A stretch of 64,000 nt of DNA from Flammula alnicola (GCA_015499995.1 JADNRV010000039.1:186001-250000); one strand, 5' to 3'. Counted from the first letter of the stretch, positions 34,738-45,699 are shown. Notes: generated from the sequence alone by a model not told the origin. A program made the numbers and translations.

Positions 34738-34763
34738 TTAAAAAATTCCGTACCCAAGAATCT
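34653..34763. repeat. 111-bp inverted repeat at LINE 5' end
   Basis: AGATTCTTGGGTAC at 34653 and its complement GTACCCAAGAATCT ending at 34763 form arms of about 23 bp with 3 mismatches. A second TTCTTGGGTAC copy lies inside the left arm (34677-34687). The LINE ORF start codon lies inside this repeat. It may be a tiny MITE into which the 5'-truncated LINE inserted, or the reverse. Confidence 0.55.
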
Positions 34764-35314
34764 CATTTAAATAGTAAACTAAAGATAATGGCCGGTTCAA
34801 TTTTTGGCTACATCATGGCTGGAAGCCAGGACGAAGAGGTCGCAAAAAACGCGTTTTTTCTATCCAAAAAAGGCAAGTCAGGGTCCTCCTTGGTGATTTC
34901 AGAGAAGTCGCGCCGACGTGTCTCTCTCAATGATCCAAAATTACCGCGTCAAGCTCGACTTGACAGCCCTAAAGAGGTGGAAAGAGGTGCAGGTGTAGCA
35001 ATGAATGAGGGTTGGGAGGAAAGAGAAGAAAGAGAAGACGCAGACATGATGCAGTTATGAACCAAGATTCTCGCTGTCAGTCAAAAGTTCTCAGCTGTCG
35101 TACACTTGATTCAGGTTTCAAATTTTCTTATATTATAGTACACAGTGGTACCTACTTTTACTATCTTACTACCTAATCATAATAGACACAGATTAAGGAC
35201 ATTTACGAACAAGGTCGATGATAACGGAGCGGTCTCTGATCAGGGCCCTGCCTTATTCGGTAGTGGCCACTTTTACTGTCATGCGAAATTTGGCTTGGTT
35301 GCCAGACCCCAGTA
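34764..35314. other. Unassigned DNA between LINE and SINE
   Basis: A plus-strand frame at 34788-35060 starts MAGSIFGYIMAGSQDEEVAK and ends in a Glu/Arg-rich tail. No family is recognised and it may be chance. The rest is AT-rich without features. Confidence 0.4.
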
Positions 35315-35324
35315 GCACTGTTTT

Positions 35325-35649
35325 TTTTTTTTTTTTTTTTTGAGTGGGACCACGGATAACATCCGCCCTAACCAATCATACGTAGATGGAACACCAGCAG
35401 AGGCCTAGTGGCTTGTTTTTGTTGTGGAGGGGTGCCCAATCTCCAGGAAGAAATGCATTTACGCAGACCCCTTAGTGGCGTTTGTAGCCGGGGTCACGGT
35501 ACTGTGGGACTCCGAAGCCTTGACTACCCACTAAAACTCCCTGGTAGCTTCTGCAGGATTTGAACCTGCTACCTTCGGGAACACCGAGGTGAACTGGTTT
35601 AACCAGCCCAGACGCAATGGCACATGCCACTCAACACTGCACCCCCGTC
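35325..35649 (-). mobile_element. tRNA-derived SINE with poly(A) tail and TSD
   Basis: Read on the minus strand, the element begins near 35649. It carries an internal promoter-like B box GGTTCAAATCC (35556-35566) and, about 45-55 bp before it, an A-box-like TGGGCTGGTTAA (35599-35610). It ends in a run of about 20 A (plus-strand T run 35321-35341). A direct repeat GCACTGTTTT flanks it (35315-35324 and 35650-35659). Polymerase III boxes, poly(A) and a target duplication together identify a SINE mobilised by a LINE. The A box deviates from consensus, so current transcription is uncertain. Confidence 0.75.
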
Positions 35650-35676
35650 GCACTGTTTTAACTCAGTGGTGTCTTG

Positions 35677-36240
35677 ACCTTCTTGACCCGTAGTCTCGGA
35701 CCAGCTCTCTTAACTGTCCCAATTAGGTGGGTCCGTCAAGAGAGTCTGGGACACAACCAACTACATAACCGGGACATTCGCTTACAAATTTAGCTGGTAG
35801 TAGCTCTTCCACCGTTTTTCATTGGAAGTTGACCGAATTTCATCACTGAAAATTCGTAGCATTTCTCTGTGAGAGCTCTTAAATGATCCTAGATACTCAA
35901 ATAGGTTTGCTGAAGGCTTGGGGAGGTGCAAAAGATATCGAGAGATATTCGGGTAAAGGCTGAGGGCACAGCCACCACCAAAAAGTGTCTTCAGATTGAG
36001 GGCATTTATGAATGAATGTGTAATGGATTTAAAATTGTAAAGGGCGAGGTAGCCTTTCACGACCATCGTCTAAATTACCAGCAAAAAAATAATTTAAAAA
36101 ACGAGATGGGGTGGGCAATAAACCGTCGAAAGTTGTAAGAGAAGGTCCCGGTTATCTAGTTGGTTGTGTCCCAGACTCTCTTGACGAGATATCCCAAAAT
36201 GGATCGTCAAGAGAGGCTGGCACGAGACTACTTGACCCGA
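35677..36240. repeat. Nested inverted repeat in hAT 5' region
   Basis: Arms of nearly 100 bp (about 35677-35775 and 36145-36240) face each other across a 370-bp core. The innermost 42 bp, starting GTCCCGGTTAT on the right, match with a single difference. The outer parts are more diverged. The core holds a 94-codon minus-strand frame (35782-36066) with no recognised domain. It may be an insertion into the hAT or an expanded subterminal region. Confidence 0.65.
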
Positions 36241-36492
36241 CCAGAAAAGCCTGACCGAAATTTGGGTCAGGCCGATTTGTCTGGGTCAGGCCCGCGGTCA
36301 ACGGGGTCAACGATCACGTGGAGGCGAAAAGCAGCTACTGCCGCGACTGTCGCGACACCATCCAGTTTATTAGCTGTCGCGGAAATCCTACATACGAAGA
36401 GTGCAAAAAAGAGGATATATAACATTTAGTACTAGCTCAGACGTATAAAAATCATTCCCATCTTCTCTTGCTATCGTTCTCCAAGCAGAAAG

Positions 36493-39254
36493 ATGACCGC
36501 TTCTACGCTCTGGAAATATTTCTATCAAAACAAAACATATTATAAATCTGACAAAACACACAAAAATGCGTGGTGCCATGGATGTCTGGATGCCCGAAAA
36601 CGCGTCATGATAGAGTTGGACGCATCAAAAGTCAGGGCAGGCTTGATTTCGGGAGGGCGAAGCCAAGAGGAGCTCGACAAAGCAGGTGAGCCGAAGGGAA
36701 ATTGCTTGCGTTGAATAAACTGATAATAACTTACCAATTTAGCCCTCGCTTGTGTCGATCCGATTGCTGGAAAGGCTGAGCGCATGAAAACCCATGTCAA
36801 GCAGTGCAAAAACATGTCTGACGATGAACGTACCCTTGCCCTTCTGAGTGCCACGAAGGCAGCACCTCGTCTCCCATCGCAGAACATCACCGGGCCCAGT
36901 ACCTTTCGTGTGGCACCCATTTCATCTCCTGTGACCTCGGCTGCCACTCATGTCCAGGTGGTTAGCACTGCTGGCAAAAATTCGAATTCGAATCCAATCA
37001 GAAGATCGAGGTCGTTGTACGACAATTCATTGGCATCTGGCGGTGGTGTGAGATCGTTGGCAAAAAATCTCTCACCGTCGGATCTTCAAGACGAATTTTC
37101 AGCTGATCTGTGCCGACTCCTCATTGAATTGAACACAGCCTGGGCAGCCGCAGATAGACCCGGCCTTCATAGGTTCATTCACAAGTGGGTTGGGCCAGAA
37201 GTTGCGGTGCAAGACCGACGAATCCTATCTGGCAGGGTATTGGATAAGGAGGTCAAAAAGGTCGAAGCAGCCATTCGTCTTATCGTACAAGGAAAGTTGG
37301 CAACAGGGGAATGCGATGGATGGAAAAACGTAGCGAAGTCAAATGTCATAACTTCACTGATGACTGTCGATAACGTGGTGAGAAAAACGATATATTTCCT
37401 TTGGATATTCGAGGCTAACTTCAATTCTTACCTTACTTCCAGCCATACCTTATCCAAACACACGATGTCACCCGCGATCCAAAGACAGGCGACCATCTCT
37501 TGAAGCTCGTTCTCGAGGATCTCGCCCTAATGGAGAAGCTGTATGGTGTCCAGGTTATTGCATGGTGCACGGACGATGGCCTGACGGAAAGAAGATGCGG
37601 CGATTGTTGCAGGCGCAATTTCCATGGCTCATTGCTTTGCTATGTTGGGCGCACCAAATCAATCTCATTGTGGGCGACGTGCTCGGTGTTCGTGGAAGCG
37701 TGACAGATGACATAAATCACGCACTTGAGGTGGTGAAATGGTTCAACAACCACGGTACTGCGCTCGAGCTCCTTCGTCAAGAGCAAGTCCTCACCTTCTC
37801 AAGAAGCTTCTGGGCACTCATTCTCCCGCCTTCACTCGATGGACTGCCATTACCTTGCTGTCATGCGTCTCTTAAAGCTCAAGCAGCCTCTTCAACTTTT
37901 TGGACCCGGAATGAAGATCGGCTGATCCTCTGCGCTGGCGCAAAAGAGGAGCTCAAGGAGAAGGCGCGCCAGATTCAGGGATAGTAGAGGATCAAGTGTT
38001 TTGGTACCGACTGGAAGGTGAGCTATTATGTGATAGTTTTGATTAGAAACTGATATGCCACTATGATTAGGATCCGAAACGTACTCGAACCACTTGCCAT
38101 TGCCGCTAATGTCTCGCAGGCTGCCCACACACGTTTGGACCACATTCTGCTTACCTTAGGCAACCTGTTCCGTCAATATTCAGACTCGGAATCGACGGCA
38201 TTCGATGAAGACCTACGACTCGGTGTCCTCAAAAGCCTGGAAAAGCGGTGGAAAAAAGTTGACCAAGACATCTTCATTGTCGCCGTCTTCCTCAATCCTT
38301 ACATTCGCGCAAAACTCTTCAAGCAGCAGTTTCTTACCGAAGCCCAACTCTACAATATCGTGGAACAGCTTTATGAACGTCTCATGCGGTGTACAGCTGA
38401 TCTTGGATTTATGGACGCGTTTGATGATTATAAGAGGTCGCGGGAGAGTTTTCTGATGAGAACATGTCTCTAGCCCTGATGAAACGGAAGTTTGCTGAAT
38501 CCGTAAGTCGTTTATCACTTTTCTTTTCCCAGATGTCATGAAATTCTCCACAGGATACCCACTCGATCTCCAGCTGTTTGGTCACGTATTGACAAGGGAC
38601 TAAGCCAACAGACGACGGCCGAAATGGATTTATAAAGTTAGCGATGCACATTTTTGCGGTCGTTGCCAACTCAGCTGGATGTGAACGCGCATTCAGCAAC
38701 TTTGGGATTACCCATACCAAGCGCCGAAACAAGATCGACGCAATTCGAGTCCACAAAATGGCCGTGGTTGGGATGGAGCAGAAGCGCGTTGATCAAGAGG
38801 CCGGCCTCGCTCGTAATCGCAAGAAACGAAAGTTTGGCGAGGACGATACAGTGGAAACTAGTCCCCCAACTCTGATTTGCCCATCAGCCTGGAATCGGAG
38901 TCGATGGATTTTCGTCAGTACGCTGAAAATCTCATTCAACAGGCGCGAATTTCACGAAACGACGACGACCACCCTGACATTGTCACCCCTCAGCCAACTA
39001 TTCCGACCTCCGCTATTCCCAATCCCAGTGCCCAACCGCAGGTGCATGTCAACTCAGCTAGCTCAGCATCATCAACATCCTCAAGAAAGACCGACATCCC
39101 ACTCGCAAAGCTGTTCAACTACACGCTCAGCCCAGAAGATGGTTTGGAGTTTTATTGGCCCGGAAGCAAGAAAAATCTCGAGGCGGATCTATTAGCACAC
39201 GAACGTGCTTGGGCTGACGACTTATCTGACTTATCTTCGACACCATTAGATTGA
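36493..39254 (+). pseudogene. hAT transposase with BED finger, frameshifted
   Basis: Exon 1 (36493-36687) and the start of exon 2 give a BED-type zinc finger (LWKYFYQNK, AWCHGCLDARKR, then KAERMKTHVKQCKNM). The catalytic core follows: ATGECDGWKNVAKSNVITS, YLIQTHDVTRDPKTGDHLL, VIAWCTDDG, PWLIALLCWAHQINLIVGDV, and DQDIFIVAVFLNPYIRAKLF. Near the C terminus the hAT dimerisation motif reads NSAGCERAFSNFGITHTKRR, and the last part has LFNYTLSPEDGLEFYWPGSK. One base is missing after CTDDG (near 37578), and further frame breaks occur between 37780 and 38040 (HSPAFTRWTA is out of frame), so no single product can be made. Such enzymes excise and insert the element by recognising its ends. Confidence 0.8.
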
Positions 39255-39678
39255 TCATTCATAGATAGAGTAACTTACTCAGCTTGAACAGTATCTTAGC
39301 TTGAATGTTCATAAGGTTAAGCAGTTATTATTCTTGATTCTCTTCAACTGGATGAGTCTTATAACGTCAAAAATGTAGTAGTCAAGCTATGGATCGACGG
39401 CGAAGGCAGGATTTGACTCGGACTTCGAGAGGCATTTCTGAAAACGCCTCTCGGTAGTCACCCGGCTTCGGATCCCGTAAGATACCGGATTCTCACGACC
39501 CTTTGACCGGGTCAGGCCAAAATCCCTTCCATTAACCCCAAATTTGATCGACCCCGGCCTGACGGGTCACGACCCGGGTCATTGACACCACTGTTTAAAA
39601 TTTAACTTAGTCTTTTAACAGTGTTTACCCGGACCGTAGTAAAAATTTCGGGCATTATTTACTCCCACGCATTAGCAC

Positions 39679-40715
39679 GTGCTCACAATTAATTGCGTCG
39701 CGTCCTTGACTCCTTGTGTATCAGTCTGCCCATCTTATTTGCGCCATGCTGCTCGCAGAAAAACTTCTCAATACCCCTCAATACCCCCAAACACCGGCAC
39801 GCGCTGGAACGCTACCTCTGCGACACTCTTTTACGAGCTGGGAAACTCCGACATCGAGCATTCCTTCATACCCAGCCTCTGTCATGTACCCCTGCAAATC
39901 ACTCTACTCCGGCTCAAACACCTTATCAGCGACCATGAAAATGGAGATGTCGTTGAAGGATCTTCGGGCAAGAAAAGCAAGAAACACACTTCCAAATGCA
40001 GCAACAGGGAGAAACTCGATCTTTTCTTTGCCTTTTTGCAAAACGAGCTAAACTGGACATACGACGAGCTTTTGTTCTATGTATACAACTCAACCGATCT
40101 TAAAGAAAGCCGGAGTGAAAATTTCACCACAAAGTGGTATCCTCACCAGCATGTGGCTGTCCTGCAACATTTCCTCCACGGATGCGGTTCATTTACCTCA
40201 GCACGGATTCGCAACAACTGGCTACACCATCCTTATGGACGAGATGAGCGTGAATCCCCCTTGATGTACACAACTTCGACATCTTATTTGGACATAAAAC
40301 CCGTCCGTCCGGCTCTCACCTCTTTTGCGGCACAAATTGTGGCGAACGCCGCAGAAAATGGCCCACGAGGCTAATCAGGCCGTGAAGCTAAATATCGGCC
40401 TTCACGTTTCAGTTTCTCGAAAATATTCCACGGAGCAGGTGGTTCAGTGGCCAAGCATTGGCTCCACCACTTTTGAGCACGCGCAAAAAATCATTACTCG
40501 TCTACAACCGATCACTTGGGCGCTAGTCATGAACGTTGCAGCACGCCCACAAGGAGCTCTTAAGGCTGTCAGACGAAATCTGACAGCAAAGGCGCCGTCC
40601 ATCGTTGCTCTTGAAGCTGATTTGCTTCTCTGTGCTTCCCTCGGCCATCGATTGGCGCGATCGAGTAGATTACGTATCCGCAGACCTGCGGGGGCGCTCG
40701 CTTCGCCATCCTAAT
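39679..40715 (+). pseudogene. Truncated basidiomycete-specific protein (DUF6589-like N-terminal part)
   Basis: The first frame (to 40374) contains KLDLFFAFLQNELNWTYDEL, FLHGCGSFTSARIRNNWLHH and SYLDIKPVRPALTSFAAQIV. After a one-frame change it continues AVKLNIGLHVSVSRKYSTEQ, VVQWPSIGSTTFEHAQKIIT and RLQPITWALVMNVAARPQGA. This order matches the N-terminal part of a very large basidiomycete family whose members continue for several hundred more residues (I believe those annotated with DUF6589). Here the text stops near 40715 and the long C-terminal half is absent. Function is unknown. Its position immediately outside the hAT right end may explain the truncation or be coincidental. Confidence 0.5.
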
Positions 40716-40908
40716 AGCGTGACACTGAATTTTTGTGGGCCTGTGAACACGAAAGAAAGACGAAAATCCTAGAATTTTTTAGGATACGTTGATACAATAC
40801 ATGAAAACCTATCCAATCCGAAGATTTCAAAGGAAGAGGGGCAATAACGATTGAGATATAACGCACGCAACATGGGCTGAAAATGGGGTCACTTTTTGCA
40901 TCGGAAAG

Positions 40909-40967
40909 TTTGGCTTTGTTTGTCCGAGCCTCCAGCCCTTAGAGAATGATTGCTCGCTGCGCTCGCA
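40909..40967 (+). repeat. Dispersed repeat, copy 2 (pair with 19586)
   Basis: Shares TTTGGC(C)TTGTTTGTCCG and CAGCCCTTAGAGAATGATTG with 19586-19647 in the same orientation. No element boundaries were identified. Confidence 0.6.
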
Positions 40968-41199
40968 ATAAACGCGTCGATTGCACTTGATAAGAAAACT
41001 AATTAAGAGACGCGTCGCCGTGGGAACGGACACGTGATGTTGATTTTTTTTACTACGGGATGATATCACGGGCGCGTCCCTCATCAGCAAACCCCAGACT
41101 CACACCAAGGCACTTGCGTCATGTAACCAGTTGAACGAATTATTCCTTCCTATGGAGGGCATTCACTTTGCTTCGGACATCAAATGAGTCTTGAACTTT

Positions 41200-43234
41200 C
41201 TTGCTTTCCAAACAAATTCGCCCAGCCAAATATTCTGGGTAGCTTCTAGCCCGGCCATCCCATGTGCTGCTATCTCGTTACATGGAGGAATCGAGTCCTT
41301 TCGGTGTGATAGAGAGTTGCCTACGTTTTCCTCCCAGAGCGCGCCGTACAGACCAAACACCAACGTGGATCCGACGCCAAATTTCCACGTCCAGGTTCAA
41401 TCGAAGAAGTTGACGGTACTTGGGTACATTTTTCTTCCATTTCCCAATATCTTCAACATTCGGGGTCTGATAACATTTCAACTAGAACGCGTGATGCCCT
41501 ATCCTTCCGCTTCATTGGCATTCCTTAGCAAAGCCTCGATTAACGCGCTGAACTACGGATCTCCGTGTACCCAATCAGGTTTTGGTAGCGAGGACTGTCT
41601 GTTCCCGAATATCTAAACCCCTTTCCTTCCTCAGAACTCAGACATCGAGGAGCTTGAAACCCGTGATGTTCTGGATCCATGGGGGAGCATTTACAGGTGG
41701 TGAGGGGGGCGATGGGATTTTCGATGGAGGAAACATGACCAGTCGAGGCGATCGAGGCGACGTGGTGATTGTCACTATTAATTATCGGTATGACAATCTT
41801 TTCTTTTGCACATTATTTTTGAATGATGCTTCGGCTAGTTGGGTACACAGGGCTTCCTCGCACTGGACGATGGCGTTACGAATGGGAATTTCGGAATTGC
41901 TGACCAGGTACGCGACAGAACAATCAACTCCTCTGTCTTCCCTCACCACTCCGAATGCATGATCAGATCACCGCACTCCAATGGGTCCATGATCACAACG
42001 CTGATTTTGGCCGCGATCCCAATCTCGTCAATCCGCAGGGGCTGGCTCCGTCCTCGCCTTACTCGCAGCCAAGCCCGCTTTCGATCTCTTCCAAGGCGCA
42101 ATTCCCCAAAGCAGTCTCGGCGGATTCGGATTCGCGTCAACGTACTCGAATTATTTCACAATCACGGAGAGTTTCGAGCAATTCGGTGCACCGCTCGTTG
42201 CTTCTGTGAGTTGTGCCAACGTTACCGATGTCCTCGCCTGTCTACGTGCGGTTCCGGCGTCAACTATTTTCAATGCTCCTAACTCCACGGCAGAGTCTCC
42301 GAGGTATTTTATTTTCTGGCTTCGATTCCTTCTCTGGTTGGCTAAATTCTAACTTCACACTTCTAGGTTTATTGTCGTTGACACGAAATTCTTCACCACC
42401 AATCAGCTTGAGGTCAATGGCGTTGGTCCGGCGGCGAAGGCACATGTAATGTTTGGATGAATGAGAGACGACGGGGCCGATTTTATCTGTAACTTCCCTA
42501 CAACTGGAGAAACCTTGGAATCTGCCCTTTTTGGAATCTGGGTACGTTCTTGGCATATTATTTGAATATTTCTCTCACAATTTAGTATATTTTCATAGTT
42601 TCCCCTTCAGTGTCACTCAGGGAGTTGTTAACTCTGAGTGTTGATACCGACCAACTGACGAGCATTTTATATTAAGGTGTATCGACCAAGCTACCTTGAT
42701 ATCTGCGGCAAAACACAAGGTCTTCCCCACTATATTCGCATACCAATTTGATCGCAGCTATGGTGGCTTTGAGCCTATCCCTGGAACGTGTGTACCTCCC
42801 GCTACCGCAGAGTTTCCCAACGGCGATACCAGTCTGCCATATTTCCGGTATTATCTTTGTTTTATGAAGACATTTTTTCGCTTTAGAACCTATTTCTCAG
42901 ATGCCACTCGGGCGAATTTTTTTACATGTTTGGAACGCTCGGCCAGAACCAACAACCATTCTGCGACGATGGCGACCTAGTTATGACCAAGGTCAGTGTG
43001 GATATATGGACCTCATTCGCCCGCAGTTTCGATCCTACCCCCTCTTTTGCCTTCCTCAATGCTCGTTGACTTACTAATACCACCCTCACGTTCAGCCGGG
43101 CAGGAAAGTGGAACCAGGTTACACCTGAAAATAAGACTCCTTTAAGGATTCTCAATCTTCCGCTTTCGCTTTCTGCATTCCAAGAAGAAGAGCAGTGCGC
43201 TGTACTCGGAATTCCATTCAATTTCTTTGGGTAA
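41200..43234 (+). pseudogene. Type B carboxylesterase/lipase pseudogene
   Basis: Frames in order give VDGTWVHFSS and TRDALSFRFIGIP, ALNYGSPCTQSGFGSEDCLF, PVMFWIHGGAFTGGEGGDGI, VVIVTINYR, GFLALDDGVTNGNFGIADQV, ITALQWVHDHNADFGRDPN, AGAGSVLALLAAKPAFDLFQ, LACLRAVPAS, NQLEVNGVGPAAKAHVMFG, FAYQFDRSYGGFEPIPGTCV and LPLSLSAFQEEEQCAVLGIP-like text. This is the alpha/beta-hydrolase carboxylesterase family (oxyanion HGGAF present). At 42026-42036 the text goes from DPNLV directly to AGAGSV. The normal segment carrying the nucleophile elbow G-x-S-x-G is deleted, so the catalytic serine is gone. Further stops and frame changes occur in the 5' part. Introns are retained. It would have hydrolysed ester bonds, probably as a secreted enzyme. 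Confidence 0.82.
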
Positions 43235-43679
43235 ACACGTCTCGACTTGATGACGACGTTTTTCTCTCTATCTTGGCTTCTTGCTTGATTTTTTTTGGGG
43301 TGTTGTCACTTGACGGTCGGCTTTACATGATTGCCCGTATATATATGTACTATATTAGCGAGAAGGGTCGACGAAAAAACGAAAGAGGAGACTACGGGAA
43401 ATGTACGGACGGAATGGGAAGCGAAATAGGTACTTATCGGACGAGGAGCAGCAAAATGAGGACTTGAAAGAATGAAACACTACCGCTCCGTGTCGGATCT
43501 ATTACATTCAATGTACTCATGGTTATTCACTAACTCGGGATGGCACAAAAATACCTCTATGTGTATTTCTACGTCTATTTTATGGCGCACTTGGCAAAAC
43601 GAAGTTCTTGAATCAGGTTGATCGGATAATGGTAAACGGGGAAGGTTATAAGAATATGAAGCCATGCGTGTGCTCAGAT

Positions 43680-43962
43680 AGTGTGATAAAGGCGTAAGAG
43701 GTGAATAGAAGCCTCGTGAGTTAATATTGAATACAAGATAGACATCAAGCCCAGACCGGAGAAAAGCAGCGTAGCGCAAAAAATCCTGCCGACAGGCTTG
43801 TCGAGCATAAGAAAAGATGTTTCCAGGCCCGCCGCTCGATTCTTGAGGATCATCAATTTGTCGTCGATCGTCAGATTGTCGTGCTTGAGGACGTCCTGAT
43901 ACTCCTTGACGCGTGTGGGGAAGTCACGTGAGAGCCATAGGACGCCAAGATTAAGCAGTATA
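43680..43962 (-). pseudogene. Unidentified membrane-segment protein fragment
   Basis: The minus strand reads LNLGVLWLSRDFPTRVKEYQ, DVLKHDNLTIDDKLMILKNR, AAGLETSFLMLDKPVGR and then a hydrophobic stretch FCATLLFSGLGLMSILYSI. The composition is clearly protein-like and continuous for about 90 residues, with one candidate transmembrane helix at the end. No upstream start or family assignment could be made. Microsatellite-like GGTGGT repeats lie just upstream at 43970-43990. Confidence 0.35.
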
Positions 43963-44497
43963 GGGTGACGCTGGTGGTGGTGGTGGTGACGCGGACGAGG
44001 TACGTTAGCGGCGTACGTGGCAAAGACCGAGACAGAGGCGCAGCTGATGGTGATGGGGGTGGTATGTACGGGTCTTCCTGATAGAAAAAAACGAACTGAG
44101 ATGACGAAAAAATAATAAGGTACCTTAATTGACTCGAGATGCGGCGTAGCTCTATATCCGTATTTTTGTTAGCTTTCCGCCAACGATGAAGGTAGCCTCA
44201 AGAATACAATTGTGATAACATTGCCCAACGCGCTACATATTCGGATTAAACATAAATGGTGATCAAATGGTGATAATCTATACTTACCGCACCGTGTCGT
44301 AAGAGTCATTTAAGCGCGACGAAGACCGAAAGCGCCTTCTCCGTCCTTGCGCCAAAGATTCCCAAAGAAAAGTGCGGCGACAGTAACACATAGCCGCACT
44401 GCATCACTACACCACCGTTTGGCGTGGGACATCAAACGGCTACTTTCTAGTATATTATGTCAAATCGATTATCATTTGATTTATAAGGTCTGTTTTA

Positions 44498-44703
44498 CAG
44501 CCAGATTCAAAACGATAGGCCATCACAAAAAAAGATACTTGGTGGGCGGAGCTGAAATTCCATGATCCGAAATGGTCGCCGGTGTTTGGGCGAGCTGCTT
44601 GGAGAGATTATGTAATTTTATGTGTGCCCTGTCGGGGATTGAATATTTGGGTCCGCTATGTAGATGTTTTTTTTCTGATGGCCTATCGTTTTGAATTTGG
44701 CTG
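44498..44703. mobile_element. MITE with TA target, family B
   Basis: A 206-bp element starting CAGCCAGATTCAAAACGATA and ending with the near-perfect reverse complement. TA dinucleotides flank it (44496-44497, 44704-44705). Arms extend about 38 bp including an A-run/T-run. There is no coding capacity. The TA target suggests Tc1/mariner-type mobilisation. Confidence 0.75.
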
Positions 44704-45266
44704 TAAGAGACTACCACATACTTATTCTGCGTGGCCTGCACGACTTTGGCACAACTTGTGACACGTGTGCCGAGGCGGATGGTGCTGCCAAGCACAGCCA
44801 CATTTATAAGTTGTGCAGTGTCAGGTTTTGCTGAAAGCAACTATATACAAATAAACACCGGAAGCTGACAAAGGGCTTGATCCGAGCCTACTAAAAAGGA
44901 AGTCAAATGTATGATTAGATAAACATCCCGGTGCTGAGTCGGCCGAAACACCAACTCCCCGCCCATCAGCATCCAAGTTAGGACGAGCTCCGGCGAGGTA
45001 AGCGTCGAACGGATTAGGCACTTGACGACGACGTCGACTGAGATGGCTCGTTTGCATGAACGCCAAGTATCGTCGTCGTCCGCCTCTTCAACCTCCTCCT
45101 CACCACCATCGAGATCATCGTCGTCATCATTGTCAATGGCCTGTTGTTGTGTACATATGTGCTACATAAATCCTACCACTTGGTGTCAGTCCCATATCCT
45201 GTGGACTTATTCAGAATTGTCGAGAGTGCAGCTCAGACCCGACTTTCACTGGGGCTTATTTAAGGG
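44704..45266. other. No supported gene; GTC/ATC-rich microsatellite
   Basis: Short frames on both strands without domains. A trinucleotide-biased stretch (CGTCGTC, ATCATCG types) lies at 45015-45140. Confidence 0.4.
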
Positions 45267-45363
45267 TCCACATTTTCCCCTCCTTCTGTTCACCGTGTGT
45301 TGTTTTCTTCCCAGTAACCGGCCTCCATCGAAAGCTAATCAGTCTATTTTACTTCACTCGCGC
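45267..45363 (+). repeat. Dispersed repeat, copy 2 (pair with 20571)
   Basis: Shares TCCACATT, CGTGTGTTGTTTTCTTCCCA and CGAAAGCTAATCAGTCTAT with 20571-20694 in the same orientation. Confidence 0.6.
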
Positions 45364-45699
45364 CACCAGACACCGCTACCACATCAGCTTTCGCCGTCGA
45401 ACCCACAGCGGATGACCATCGTTCTCGACACCCCCCATCCCCTAGCGTGACGAAGAATCCCAACAGCGACGGCTGCCAAGCTTTCTTTTGCTTTCCCTGT
45501 ATTTTCACCACCCCCACCTGCAATCTAATCGACACCTGAGGAGGTCACTGAGAGACCTGTATCACCGACGAGAAATTCATACCTCACGCCCCCATCTCCT
45601 CGCCTTCCCGTTCCTCCAGCCATGGCTCCTCCACTGGAATCTGGCAACACCAGCTCAGAATCGGAATAGCGGCCCTGTAAAGGAAACTCTGGTATCAAA

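Larger units (their letters stand above)
35664..39593 (+). mobile_element. hAT DNA transposon, 3.9 kb
   Basis: The ends are CAGTGGTGTC and GACACCACTG, perfect 10-bp inverted termini starting with the CAGTG typical of hAT elements. The flanking 8-mers TTTTAACT and TTTAAAAT agree at 6 of 8 positions, consistent with an aged target duplication. Subterminal copies of GGGTCA/TTGACCC motifs lie near both ends, as often bound by hAT transposases. The element encloses a transposase gene and a nested inverted repeat. Confidence 0.82.

Noticed and set aside
35540..35625. A minus-strand tRNA gene (B box GGTTCAAATCC)
   Set aside because: Acceptor and anticodon stems do not pair as a cloverleaf, and the segment continues into an unrelated body with poly(A) and a target duplication, so a SINE explains it better.
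39400..39490. tRNA-like sequence with AGGATTTGACTCGG and a strong CGAGAGGC hairpin
   Set aside because: The T-arm stem does not pair and no acceptor stem is found. It may be a degenerate SINE head or subterminal hAT structure.
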